A stretch of DNA of 64,000 nt from Rheum nobile (GCA_027886185.1 WOAB01000127.1:3038001-3102000); one strand, 5' to 3'; positions 32,741 through 44,271 are shown, counted from the stretch's first letter. The notes: generated by a model not told the origin, from the sequence alone. Made by a program: numbers and translations.

Positions 32741-33043
32741 TCACCTACGATGTACATCGTTTAATAGATTGAAGTTATACCTACGAATGTTATCAAGATC
32801 TTTAACAAGTTCTTTATTTTCCTTAACAAGATCTTGTTTTTTCTGCCATTGTTGTCGAATAACCGCGTGTGCCCTGTCCTCATACATTGGATCAATCCAC
32901 TCCCTGAAATGACACCCCACTTCTGGGCATCCCCAATACCTCCTTCCGTAGTTCCACTGCAAATCCCAAGTTCGGACAACAACTTTCAAATTACAATAGC
33001 ATAGCCTATCTGCGTTTGTTGATGATTTGGATGAAGATGCCAT
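32741..33043 (-). CDS. GRF-type zinc-finger protein in MULE-2
   Basis: 100 aa from ATG 33043 to a stop at 32741. After a Ser-rich start (MASSSKSSTNADR) comes a zf-GRF pattern: C-x-C (LCYCNLKVVVRTW), GRRYWGC, then CHFREWID. Then follows a charged, coiled-coil-like tail (QKKQDLVKENKELVKDLDNI). GRF fingers bind single-stranded nucleic acid in several DNA-repair and topoisomerase proteins; in plants, short GRF plus coiled-coil proteins are often transposon-linked. A probable intron lies in its 5' UTR (donor GGGTAAGC near 33141, acceptor TTTGTAG near 33068), so reading through to an upstream Met would be wrong. It lies next to the left terminus, transcribed towards it. The frame is intact. A nucleic-acid-binding helper role is inference. 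Confidence 0.7.
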   Translation of the reverse strand: MASSSKSSTNADRLCYCNLKVVVRTWDLQWNYGRRYWGCPEVGCHFREWIDPMYEDRAHAVIRQQWQKKQDLVKENKELVKDLDNIRRYNFNLLNDVHRR

Positions 33044-33356
33044 TGTTTGTTGTAGTGTTTGATTTCCTACAAATATCATAAATCCATTAATATCAAAAAT
33101 TAGGGTTACTAAATCGATAGAAACTGGAAGAAGAAGCTTACCCAAAAGTGTATCTGTAGGCGCCGCTTGTGTTGGAATTGTTGTAGTGAACAAACAACCC
33201 TAATGCTTCTTATATAGTGAAAAGGCAATGTGTTTGACAGCTAATAACCAGCTGGAAAAAAGGAGAAATCTGATTGACAAATCTTTGACAGCTAATAACC
33301 AGATGTTGTATATGGCTGTATACAGATGTAGTCACGAGTCTTTTATCCTAAATCTC

Positions 33357-33402
33357 AAAACCCTAAACCCTAAACTCTAAACCCTAAACCCTAAACCCTA
33401 AG
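33357..33402. repeat. Telomere-like (CCCTAAA)n tract
   Basis: About six units, one altered (ACTCTAA). Plant telomere repeat in the forward sense, inside MULE-2 upstream of the transposase gene. Confidence 0.85.
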
Positions 33403-33527
33403 GGAGAAATGTATCACCACGTTACGTGTGCGCACCTTGTTCAATCTGAATTCACATGATGGACAAGGACAACATCACCACTGCACAATACATGTATATT
33501 TAAAGACTTTAAAAAACTAAATAGAAA

Positions 33528-33593
33528 ACCCCCCTAAACCCTAAACCCTAAACCAAAACTCTAAAACCTAAACCCTAAACCCTTAAGGGAAAA
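33528..33593. repeat. Second telomere-like (CCCTAAA)n tract
   Basis: Seven to eight partly degraded units; ends ...CTAAACCCTTAAGGG, as the first tract ends CCTAAGGG. The two tracts may be copies of one segment. Confidence 0.8.
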
Positions 33594-33599
33594 GAATTA

Positions 33600-33690
33600 C
33601 TGCGTTACGTGTGAGCATATTCAACACGTTACGTGTGGTAGAGGCTCACACGTAACGTGTGGGATAACCTCACACGTAACGTGGGGATAC
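33600..33690. promoter_or_regulatory. Cluster of ACGTAACGTG palindromes upstream of the transposase gene
   Basis: Four copies (GCGTTACGTGTGAGC, CACGTTACGTGTGG, CACACGTAACGTGTGG, CACACGTAACGTGGGG) within 90 bp, about 170-250 bp before the transposase ATG. The core resembles ABRE/G-box (ACGTG) sites. Could bind host bZIP factors or the transposase. Confidence 0.45.
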
Positions 33691-34144
33691 GGTTGTTGTA
33701 AAACGCATTGAATTAACTGTCTTGTCCCCACCTAACTGAATTAATGGTCCCCTCTTCATCTTCCCCAGCTAAGCCCCAATTTCGAGCCTAAACCCTTCAT
33801 TTGAAACACTCAAAAATTTGTGTTTTACACCCTCAATTTTTTTGTTTTTAAATGGACAATATGAACAACAATGATTATTGGAACAACAATGTTGAAGAGG
33901 ATCCACTTTCAAATGAGGTAATTTCCGTTATTTAAAGTTAAAGTTTTCATTTTTTGTTTGGGACATGTTCAAAGTTTTGATTTTTAGTTGTTGAAAACAA
34001 TACATGATATTTGTTGTTTAGGTGTTAGAAACCAAGTTATACATGCTAGAATTTCAAAGTTTTGAATTTGATATTTGTTGTTTAGGTGTTAGAAACTAAG
34101 TTTTACATGCTAGATTTTGAGGGATAGGGTTTAGGGTAGCAAGA

Positions 34145-34295
34145 TCCACGTTACATTGAAGAACAGTTTTACACATAACGTGTAACATGTCCACACGTAA
34201 CGTGTGAAACATGTCCACACGTAACGTGTGAAACATGTACACACGTAACATGTGAAACATGTCCACATGTAACGTGTGTACATGTGCCAGATTGT
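34145..34295. repeat. 24-bp tandem array in intron 1 of the MULE-2 transposase
   Basis: About five units of ACATGTCCACACGTAACGTG plus TGAA. It embeds the MULE-2 palindromic word in tandem form. Non-coding. Confidence 0.85.
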
Positions 34296-34425
34296 GGTTT
34301 CTATGCCTTTTGTAAAAGGGCACGGTTCCTCGCACGATTTGTCACAAACCGTGCACTTTACCAGAATGTGGTTTCTGGCGGTTTTTGTTCCTTCTGTAAA
34401 ATTGAACATTGTGGAAAATAAGAAA
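34296..34425 (+). repeat. Dispersed direct repeat, copy 1
   Basis: Shares GTCACAAACCGTGC, TTTACCAGAATGTGGTTTCT and CTTCTGTAAAATTGAA with 43670-43800. Same orientation. Confidence 0.8.
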
Positions 34426-35102
34426 AATAATGTGTGGAGAGTTGATGAAATTAAAGGTTTGAGGGATGGGTTATTACAAATTTATATAGAGAGTATTTTT
34501 GTACCTTCTGTAAAAGGGCACGGTTTGTTTACTTTAAATTGATGTCTAAGAATGCTTCCTTAAAGGGAATTATGGTTTCACACTTGATAATTAGTTCACT
34601 ACTTGATGAGACAATTCCATGTGTATGCAGGCAAACTATTATTTGTACGAGGGGTTGTACAATATTTCCCTCGATGATTGGAGCACCCCACAAAATTCCT
34701 TTTCTGGTTGGGAAATACCTCATCAACCGTTGCCGGAATGGAACACACCATCTGAGTGTAAAACACCAGAAGATATACCATCCTTCTCACTTGGAGTGTT
34801 TGACTTTAGATGTCCGCCTCCAGAAGCATCTTTATCTCATGAAGAGACTAAGAATTCGGCTTCTGTTAACCCACAATTTTGCTTTCCATCCCTACACACA
34901 CAGCCTCAGTTCAGAAATGATCCAGAAGAGGGTGTTTTCGTCTCTGCTAATTATTTAGAGTTCTTCACAACAAACCAAATCTGAGAGTCCAGAGAAGAAG
35001 CATTTATATGGGCGCGGGAGACTGCTATGTCTCATAACTTATGCATCATAAAGGGGAGGAATAAACCTTCCATGTATAAAGCCCTTGGAGGGACTTGGTT
35101 AC

Positions 35103-35907
35103 TGATGCGACCCTGTCCTCCATGGCGGCCATAGAACAAGAAGCCATGACCGTGAGCTCAGAAGGGCCAAGTACGAAGACCACGATCTTCGTCACACTAC
35201 TCGCATCGAGTACAGAGACCGCGAGCCTTCGTCATACTTCTCGCATCTGGTACAGAGACCGCGATCTCCTTCAAGCGTCTCCAGCTAAGGCCAGGGATCA
35301 CGTTCTATCTCAAGATCCTCACCTCCAACCCAGTCCAGAGATCGCGTTCTATCTCAAGATCCTCGCCATCATCATTGAACGCGTTCTTTGAATTATTTTG
35401 TATTTATTAAACATAATTATTTTCAGTATTTTCTTTTGGGTGTTTGTTCCATGCGTGTCGCGTGGGCCAACCCATTAAGCGAGACTCGGCCCATCCGAGT
35501 CCCGCTATCTCCTATAAAAGGTCATCTCGACCTTCTATACTAGGTTACGTCTAATTTTGAATCAAAGCTTAAGTTGAGAGCCTGTTTCCTCCTTCCTTTG
35601 ATTGGACGTCAAACACCTCTGTCTTCTCATCTCCTTCACTTCACCGCCGACGCTACGGCAACCACTTGATTCTTCAAGCCAAGTCTTCCTTCGTATCTCC
35701 CTTCACCCCGCTGCCGACGCTACGGCCCAAGACTTGTCTTTTCAAGTCATCTATCCCTCCAACAATCGCTTCCGCCATCGCCATACCACCATAAATCATC
35801 GCGTTATTCCACTCACGCGATGCGTTCCACTCATTCAACCACTGAAGTGACTCGCGCGACTTCCCAGCAAGATTATCGATCCGGCATTCACAAGAAGGAA
35901 CGCATCA
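35103..35907 (+). repeat. 5' LTR of the inserted element
   Basis: Promoter candidate TATAAAAGG at about 35513; GCGAGACTCGGCCCATCCGA just upstream. Confidence 0.9.
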
Positions 35908-35909
35908 AC

Positions 35910-35921
35910 TGGCATCAGAGC
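35910..35921 (+). other. Primer binding site (initiator-Met type)
   Basis: TGGCATCAGAGC, two bases inside the 5' LTR. Confidence 0.8.
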
Positions 35922-36702
35922 CTTTGATCTTGTAAGTCGCTTTTCAAGTCTCACTTGTTCACAATTTTTCTCCCCCATCATCCTTGCTTCTGCGTTTTTC
36001 ACAATTTTTTTTTCTCTTCAAACACATGCTTGTCCAATCGGTTTCTACAAGAGAATCTCTTGGCCGATAATTGCTTGATCCACGCGCGAAAATAGTGTGA
36101 TTTGTGTGCATGAAATATGCGTAATTAATTGCTTGATTTCCTTAATTAATTGCTTAAATTTCGCAAACATATCTTGCCATATTTTCTTATGTTGACCGTC
36201 ATAAATCTGCATTAAATCTTCTCTCTCCTATCGCGTAAATCTCGCGATTTCTTTCCATAAGTTACTTAATCGTTTATTTTTATTTGTTTCATTTAATTCT
36301 TATCCGATCTTCAATCAAAGACTAAGATCTCGGATTTGAATTTCAAATTCAAAAAAAAAAGTCAAGTCATATTTCACATAAAAGGACGCGACAATTCAAA
36401 AAGAAGTAAAGCCAAAATAAGGCACCCTTCTTCCTTCAACGGCTAGGCTCATCTTCTTCATCTCTCCACCATCTAGTGTCACACTTGAAGGTGTGTCTTA
36501 TGTGTACGCGTTGTTTATGTAAAAGGTTAGGACTTCTTTCTTTTGGTTTCGTTTGCTTTTGTGCTTGCATATCACACTTGTTTTGCTTGCCTTTAGCCGC
36601 CCTCACGGCCAAAAGAACGCGCCCTCCTACGTGAACACTTGTTACTTGCTCGTTGCTTGCGTGATCTTTGGTTGTGTTGTCTTTTGTTCATTTTTACTCG
36701 CG

Positions 36703-39435
36703 ATGTCTGGTCACATTGTCTTAGGAAATGAGAACGCGCCAAATCTACCCTTGGTGCCACAACAAGACCAACACAATGAAGATCCCCCTATGGAGCTCTC
36801 GGCTGAACAATGCGAGATACAGGAGTTAAGGCGCCAAGTTGCCAAATTCCAAGCCATGTAGCGCGTCATAACCGTGGTGACCGCGCCAACACAGATGATC
36901 AACATGGATGTTGCGGGAGGACCACGACAAACTGACGCTGGTCCAAGCCAACAACGCATGGATAAGGGAAAAGGGTTGATGCCTTCGACCTCCAACCGCG
37001 CCTACAACGGCTTCAATCAGTCATAGAGAGTCGTCAAGGATACGTGTCACACCGTGATCATTCCGCTCTGCGAGCAAATCCTAACGACTATGACACCGGC
37101 TCCGACCGCGACAATGTTCATCAAGGTGAGTTTTCTGAACCATACGATTTTGATGACAGGTATGCATCTCGACGCACCCAGCGCCGCGTTCAAGGCTCAG
37201 CACATCGCGAAGGCCGATTACGTGAAGCCGGGTTAGCCGCTGCGACGCTGCGAAGACCCAATCGTCGTCCCAGTGGGCACAAGCGACGCGATGAGGCCGA
37301 TTTCGAGACGCCAACTACCCAGCCACAAGGCGCCGATGTGCGTGCCCACCTATGACATCAAAGTGCTCGGACACCACACTACGGGTCCGATGGCTACGCG
37401 TCAATCACACCCAGAGTCCAAGACGACTTCGACGAGTTCGATGACGAGGAAGTTGAAGACTCAGGTATGATAAATTCTGGCTATTCTTACCCCCCTCTTG
37501 GAGATCCACTTGAATTGCAGCACCGCCCTTCGGATTGGATTCCTCCACCGCGTCTCAAAGCACAAAGAGATCGCGATCATGGCATTGGCGGCGAGTGCCG
37601 CGATGTCATGCCCAGAGATGTCTGCCAATCCGATCATGGAACTCGGTCGCGACATCATCAACGCGATGCCGCCTACGCGCCCAGGGAAGATTTTGCTCGC
37701 GGCGAACCACAACAAGCACGCGAGAGGTTTCACCATGCATGCGTTGAAGACCCTGGCGTCTGCGCCTATGAGAACCCTCTCTATGACACACAACGTGCCA
37801 TTGCAAGCCCATGCCCAACCTCGATACCAAAGACACGAAGTCAAGGTAAAAATCGAGCATTTTCATGGTGAATACAACCCTTCTGTTTTTCTTGAATGGG
37901 TGCAGGCTACGGAATACACACTTCGCTATTGTTGAGTGCCACCTGAGGAGCATGTCGACGCCGCGACACTTAACTTCCGCGGAGCAGCCAGAGTTTGGTG
38001 GCATCGTTTCGAGGATGACAGCGTGCGTCGCCACCGAACAATTTGTAAAAAGAATGGCACCAACTCGTGTACGTGATGACCAATAAATATGTGCCTCCAG
38101 ATTACAGAAATCAAATGAGAATGGAGATAGCCATGGCTCGCCAAGGCTCACAAACTCCCCTCGAGTTTTTCTCCAAGATCGAGGACATGTATTACAAGGC
38201 AAACATAAGCGTTGCATCATCGACTTTGAGGACCAAGTTTCTAAGTGGCCTGAATGTGCCAATCCGTGACCAGCTGGAGATCTTGCCCATCAAGGATCTC
38301 AACACGTTGACCCACACGTCGATGCAGGTTTCAACCAACACGCGCGTCGCAAGCACTCCTCTTGGCAACCAGGCCACACCAGGTATGAATCTAACCCTGG
38401 TCATTCCCTTACTACTGATGTGCGCGTGCCAATCACAGGAACCACCGCATCCAGCCAAGACAGACACGACAAGAACGCGTTGCCCACCTCCAATGCAGCT
38501 CATGCGACCACCACAAAGGGCTCCTCACAGAGAATGAGTGTGCGCGTGACCTTGAATGTTTCAAGTGTGGAGGGCGCGGCCACTACCAAAGGGATTGTCC
38601 GAATAACAGAAAGGTTATCTTCTCCAACACTGCAGTCGGATATGAATCCTATGAGGAGGAAGTAGCACCGCTTGAGGCCATTGACAAAGGAGACGAAGAA
38701 GACCGCAAGGACGCTTATCTGTGTGAGGCTGTCGCAATACATGCCGGCACACCTCTCAGCCTTGTCACGAATCGCATCCTCACCGTCAAGGAAGGCAGCC
38801 TTTTCGACCAACGCGAGAATCTCTTCCAGACGCGTTGCTTGGTTAAGACCGCAACCTTGAGTGTTATCATCGACGGAGGCAGTTGTTACAACATCGTCAA
38901 TGAGAAGGTGGTCAACCATCTCAGCCTGCCGACAATGCCTCATCCACAACCATATGGCCTACAATGGCTCTCTTCAAGTTCAGATAACACTGTCTCACGG
39001 CAGTGTCTTCTAACTTTTTCCATTGGTCCCTACAAAGACACAGTTTTATGTGATGTGATTGCAATGGACGCCACCCACCTCTTGCTTGGGCGACCATGGC
39101 AGTTTGATCGTTGCGTACTTCATGATGGGTATCTAAACACCTATGTGTTTACCTACCACAGGAAGCGCGTGACTCTCTTACCAATGTCTCCACATGAGAT
39201 TTTACAGGAGCAGGTGGAGCGAGATCGCCACAAGGATTTGCAATCGACCAAGACCGCAGACACAACACAGCGACCCAACTCCATATCTGGCGCATCTTTA
39301 ACAACCTCAAACCCTGGCGAACGAAGAACGCGTCCTCCATCAGGCCAACACAGTACGTCCCATAACAACACGCCCAAGGATTACACGCGTTATAGAGACA
39401 CTGGGAGTACCGCACCACCGAGCACTGCGTTGTAG
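36703..39435 (+). pseudogene. Decayed gag-protease of the inserted LTR element
   Basis: ATG 36703 opens MSGHIVLGNENAPN, which stops at 36859. Gag core pieces follow in shifting frames: FHGEYNPSVFLEWVQATEY near 37860 and ARQGSQTPLEFFSKIEDMYY near 38140. A zinc knuckle CFKCGGRGHYQRDC (C-x2-C-x4-H-x4-C) is at 38557-38598. The aspartic protease block is in one frame from 38839: VIIDGGSCYNIVNEKV, then HLLLGRPWQFDR. The usual D-T/S-G is D-G-G-S, as in many Ty3/gypsy relatives. Multiple stops and shifts; not functional. Confidence 0.8.
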
Positions 39436-39609
39436 GGCAGTTATGCCCACCATGTGCTTCTCGCCCGACCAAGGGACTTCACTGCCCGTTTGAACAGCAA
39501 AGTGCCTTCTTCCCTGTTCGTGCCAACTCCAAGCTTGCACTGCACATACATCGGCACGCCTTTGCCCCCAGCTTTCGCCGCGTTGCAAGCGGAGTTCACC
39601 GCGGAATTG

Positions 39610-39815
39610 ACAGAGGCGCCTCCAAACGCACTACCACCATTGTGTAGCCTTCCACATACAATCAACTGGGTGAATGGTGCATATCTGCCACATCGCGGCC
39701 GCCGTCGATTCGTGTTCGACACCGGAGACCTCCATTGGGTGCACTTGCACGAGTATATGGAGCACAAGATCGATGTTGGTGAAGCGGGGATGCTTCACAG
39801 CCAAGTGGGGAAGGG
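39610..39815 (+). pseudogene. Junction of RT start and integrase tail remnants
   Basis: LPPLCSLPHTINWVNGAYLPHR (39640-39700) looks like the segment just before the RT fingers (LPPLR..EHQID..PGA..P.R in the family), and FDTGDLHWVHLHEY (39712-39753) like an integrase C-terminal GDLVWVHL block. About 2-3 kb of pol are missing between. Confidence 0.5.
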
Positions 39816-40620
39816 TGATGCGACCCTGCCCTCCATGGCGGCCATAGAACAAGAAGTCATGACCGTGAGCTCAGAAGGGCCAAGTACGAAGACCGCGATC
39901 TTCGTCACACTACTCGCATCGAGTATAGAGACCGCGAGCCTTCGTCATACTTCTCGCATCTGGTACAAAGACCGCGATCTTTTTCAAGCGTCTTCAGCCA
40001 AGGCCAGGGATCGTGTTCTATCTCAAGATCCTCGCCTCCAGCCCAGTCCAGAGATCGCGTTCTATCTCAAGATCCTCGCCATCATCATTGAACGCGTTCT
40101 TTGAATTATTTTGTATTTATTGAACATAATTATTTTCAGTATTTTCTTTTGGGTGTATGTTCCACGCGTGTCGCGTGGGCCAGCCTATTAAGCGAGACTC
40201 GGCCCATCCGAGTCCCGCTATCTCCTATAAAAGGTCATCTCGACCTTTTGTACTAGGTTATGTCTAATTTTGAATCAAAGCTTAAGTTGAGAGCCTATCG
40301 CCTCCTTTCTTTGATTGGACATCAAACACCTCTGTCTTCTCATCTCCTTCACTCTGCCTCCGACGCTACGGAAACCGCTTGATTCTTCAAGCCAAGTCTT
40401 CCTTCGCATCTCCCTTCACCCCGCTGCCGACGCTATGGCCCAAGATATGTCTTTTCAAGTCATCTATCCCTCCAACAATCGCTTCCGCCATTGCCATACC
40501 ACCATAAATCATTGCGTTATTCCACTCACGCGATGCGTTCCACTCATTCAACCACTGAAGTGACTCGCGTGACTTCCCACCAAGATCATCGATCCGACAT
40601 TCACAAGCAGGAATGCATCA
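39816..40620 (+). repeat. 3' LTR of the inserted element
   Basis: Same length as the 5' LTR, same ends, a few dozen differences at most. Confidence 0.9.
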
Positions 40621-43309
40621 GTTACCGTGCGATAGGCATGGACAAAATATCCGTAAACAAGCTGACCAAGTGAGGGATATCACAAAGTCGAAGAAGTGTG
40701 GGTGTCCATTCATGTTGAGGTTGAAAGAAGGGCCAAATGGATCATGGAAGATCACTGTACAACATGGAACTCACAATCATGTGATCAAAGACAATTTGTT
40801 TGGTCATGCATTAGCTGGGCGACCAAACGCTGAGGAGAAGGAGATTATTAGGGTGATGACAGTTAATCATTGCAAGTCTCAAAAGATTTTTACTATAATC
40901 AAATCGTCCCCAGGAAACTTGACCAAGATGAAGCAAGTGTACAACATCATGCATGACATACGAAAAAAGGGCATGGAAGGAAGAACATTGGTGCAACAAT
41001 TCTTCTATGAGTGTAAGGAGAAGGGATACTTCATGGAGCATAGATTCAATGAGAAGACCAATAGGATCACATATATCTTCTTCGCAAGCCTAGACCAGTT
41101 GTCGCTGCTGAAGGCATTCCCGTACATTGTGTTGTTAGACTCTACATACGCAACTAACAGGTTAGTAACACACATATCTATTATATTCTTCACTTGTTCA
41201 TGTAATCATTAGCATGCCATAACATATCATTATGTGTGCAGTTACGATTTGCCCTTCCTTGAAATTGTCGGCATCACATCAGTTTGGAAGAACTACAATA
41301 TTGCCGGGGCATTTTTGGAGCATGAGAACGAAGAGAGTTACAAGTGGGCCATACAACAACTTGCAAAAATGTTTGTCAAGGTCCAACGAGCACCCACATG
41401 CTTGGTCACAGATCGGGAGAAGGCGTTGATGAACGCCTTAGAGAAGCAGTTTCCAACTGCAAAATTCCTCCTATGTAGGCGCCATATGAGGAAGAATATT
41501 GAAGACTTCGGGAAGAAGGCCATGGACAAGTTTTGGGGCATAACGTTTTCCAATGACTACATGAAACTATTCAAGGAAACAACCATAGAAGGGTATGAAG
41601 CAACACTGAAGAAGATTCAGCAAGATTAGAGGAAATATCCAAAATGTCTTCAGTATGTACAAAAAAACTGGCTTGACCCGTATAGGGAAAGAATCGTCTC
41701 AGTATGGACAGATACAGTCTTCACTCTTGGAACTACCACAACTAACAGGTTTGTGCATTATGTTTTTAAATTTAACTGGTTATTTGAACTTGGACTTTTA
41801 CAACAACATACTGACTTCGAATTCTTGATTGTAATACAGGGTTGAAGGGACCCATTCAAGTCTTAAAAGCTTCTTCACTAGCAATGATGGCAACCTTTGC
41901 ACTGTATTTGATCAATATGATGCACGGTTGCGCATTCATATTAATGAGATAAGGGGGGCCTTGAATGAGAGCTTAGAAAAGCGATTTACGCTGATAACAA
42001 AATCACATCTTTTCTACAAGCTGCACTACAAGGTCTCTACGATTGCACTAGCACGGCTGATTGAGGAATACAAGAAAGGCGAAGATCCATTGTGGAACAC
42101 TATATGCAGATGCCATATGAGGGTGAAGGATGGCTTGCCTTGCGTGCATGACATGGCGCGGAATGTGATGAACCAGGAACCAATTGAACCTAGCTTATTG
42201 CATCCGTTTTGGAGGCAATTGACCTTGTCAGAAGTGCAGACGGATGAAGAAGAAGAAGTCAGAGCACGTAGAGTGAATAGGTCGTTGCTTGATGAATTTG
42301 CTTCAAGCGTCTTCCCCATATTGCCAGTGCATGATCAACACAGAGTTGTCTCTGCACTAACAAGTATAGCACATCCAGAGCGGACTACTCTACAAGAACC
42401 AGCTAAAGTTAGGCATAAGGGTCGGCCTCAAGGAGCTCTAAACATTCCCACCAAAAGGCAACCATCAGCATGGGAGTACACTGACCAAGAGATGGAGGGA
42501 ACACCTCCGAAGAAGCAAAAAGCAAGACCGCCAAAAGAGGCTTCAACCATGCCATGGCAACCATGGGAGCCTATGCCTTCGGGTTACACGACGTTGATCA
42601 AAAACCCTAGGCGATATATTACCCAGTTTCCCAAGTGTATGAAACCACATGTGGGAGGATGGTGGGAAATAGACGGTGATGGAAACTGCGGATACAGATC
42701 AATTGCGCATGGTCTGGGTTTAGGGCAGGGGCAGTGGGCTTTTGTTCGACGTACCATGATCGCTACGTTGAAACAGAGTATGAGCTATTCGCGCCAATTT
42801 GGATGTCTACGATGACACTTGAGGCAATGGAGGCGAAGCTTGCATGGTTTCCTGCGCCCAAGAGGCCTGCCCCACGGGAGGCGTGGTTGGACCTCCCGGA
42901 TATGGGATGTTTGGTGGCTATTGCATTCAACTGTGTGTTTGTCTCCATCGGTGCTGGTGTGGGAACGAAATACATGCCTATGAGGGCAGATCCAAAGCAA
43001 GCGGTTGGAGAAAAGCTGAAGACGATACGCATTTGCCATGTCGAGAAAGAACAACATTTCATTGCGGTACGTTAATACAATCAAATAAGTTGAAACTATC
43101 TTATGTTAAAACATATGTATGATGCAGCGACTTTTATGTAGATTGGCCTTGTCGAAACCTCGCCCTTGCCGGACCTTTACACTGCGTGGGTGAGATTTCA
43201 TGACCCGTCTGCGGATGCCTTGGTAGATCCATTCCTTGAACGATTGACGGAGTACCAAGCACACAAACCAAAGGGTCGCGAAAAGAAGAAAGTTGAAACT
43301 ATTGTATGA

Positions 43310-43440
43310 TGCAATGACTTTGATGTAAAAGCAAGACACATCTTTGTTGTATTTATGACATGTTGATGTAATACCAATACACATGTTCGTTGTATTTATG
43401 ACCTGTTGATGTAATACCAATACACATGTTCGTTGTATTC
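43310..43440. repeat. 44-bp tandem repeat, three copies, after the transposase stop
   Basis: TTGATGTAATACCAATACAC plus ATGTTCGTTGTATT, two close copies and one diverged. Probably 3' UTR. Confidence 0.8.
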
Positions 43441-43464
43441 ATCCCTCATCATTTTGCTTACAGG

Positions 43465-43610
43465 AAAGTCGAGAGCACCGCACGGCCTGTGCGGTAAAAC
43501 GCACGACCGTGCGGTCTTCGCTGATTTTTTTTGTGAAAAGCCGAGAGTACCGCACGGCCGGTGCGGTAAAACGCACGGCCGTGCATTTACACATATTACA
43601 TCAGAACCAC
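43465..43610. repeat. Pair of CCGCACGGCC palindromic blocks
   Basis: ACCGCACGGCC.GTGCGGTAA then ACGCACG.CCGTGC, repeated at about 43479 and 43550. Another GC-rich palindromic family inside MULE-2. Confidence 0.7.
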
Positions 43611-43669
43611 ACGTAACGTGTGGATTACAAGTTCTAGTCCGTGCATAATGTTATTTCTAGTTGTTTCTG

Positions 43670-43800
43670 TGCATTCTGTAGAATGGCACAGTTCCTGGCA
43701 CGGTTTGTCACAAACCGTGCGCTTTACCAGAATGTGGTTTCTGGCGGTTTTTGTGCCTTCTGTAAAATTGAAACTTGTGGAAAATAAGAAAAATTGAACA
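43670..43800 (+). repeat. Dispersed direct repeat, copy 2
   Basis: About 90 percent like 34296-34425. The two copies bracket the transposase coding exons. Confidence 0.8.
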
Positions 43801-44271
43801 TATCTGTATGATCTACTATTTATCGTGATGGCGGTTTACACATAATTACGTCATCTAGTTTGTTAGCTTCACGTGAATTAAAATACAGTCTCATACACAA
43901 CACAAAATGAAGACATCTTAAACTTGGGAATACACTCTCAAGAATATCATAACAAACATTCAAATAGAAGTCATAACATTCATTGTTGTCATAATCCAAA
44001 GTTCAATCAAATCCATAAAACGAAACAAGTTTAATCATAAAACAGTCTCCACAGCTTCCTCAGTGATTGGGAAGGAAGGGATACATTCGCTCCAATGACC
44101 GGCGTAGCGCCTCTGCTACATCTTCACATTCATGGTTGCGATGTGGCTGAAGATCATTGTAGCAGTATTCGAAGGCATGTACACAACACAAAAACGTTGA
44201 TATGTAAAATAAATATAGATAGAGTTAATCGGAAATTAAACAACCTACAAATTAGTCAATTTCATACCTGT
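43801..44271. other. Region between the convergent MULE-2 genes
   Basis: 3' UTRs of both genes; possible last PMD exon near 44100-44180 (minus). Nothing else recognised. Confidence 0.4.

Larger units (their letters stand above)
35103..40620 (+). mobile_element. Gag-protease LTR retrotransposon (5518 bp) inserted in the MULE-2 transposase
   Basis: LTRs 35103-35907 and 39816-40620 (805 bp each, about 95 percent alike, TGATGCGACCC...GCATCA). Identical 5-bp target copies GTTAC flank it (35098-35102 and 40621-40625). The primer site TGGCATCAGAGC (35910-35921) is one base off the initiator-Met form, and a purine tract AAGTGGGGAAGGG precedes the right LTR. It holds gag and protease relics only. RT start and integrase tail remnants abut near 39700, so most of pol was deleted before or after amplification. 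Confidence 0.93.
33852..43309 (+). pseudogene. MULE-2 transposase fused to an OTU protease domain, split by an LTR element
   Basis: Exons: 33852-33917 (MDNMNNNDYWNNNVEEDP), 34631-35102 continued at 40626-41160, 41242-41748, 41840-43066 and 43142-43309, all GT-AG. Removing the LTR element with one GTTAC copy joins exon 2 in frame. Domains: FAR1-type zinc region (EEAFIWARETAM ... CDRHG ... KKCGCPFML ... HGTHNHVI), catalytic Asp in IVLLDSTYATNR, second Asp in VTDREKALMNAL, then CRRHMRKN, SWIM (CRCHMRVKDGLPCVHD), AT-hook-like GRPQGALNIPTKRQPS, and an OTU domain with DGDGNCGYRS and a late EKEQHFIA carrying the expected His. Damage besides the insertion: TGA at 34982, TAG at 41627 (expected Trp), and a one-base shift in the OTU part near 42755. 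Same layout as MULE-1. Confidence 0.85.

Noticed and set aside
36990..37960. Several 60-145-aa frames in three plus frames and on minus
   Set aside because: Broken gag of the LTR element; the frames overlap and none continues the gag core for long.
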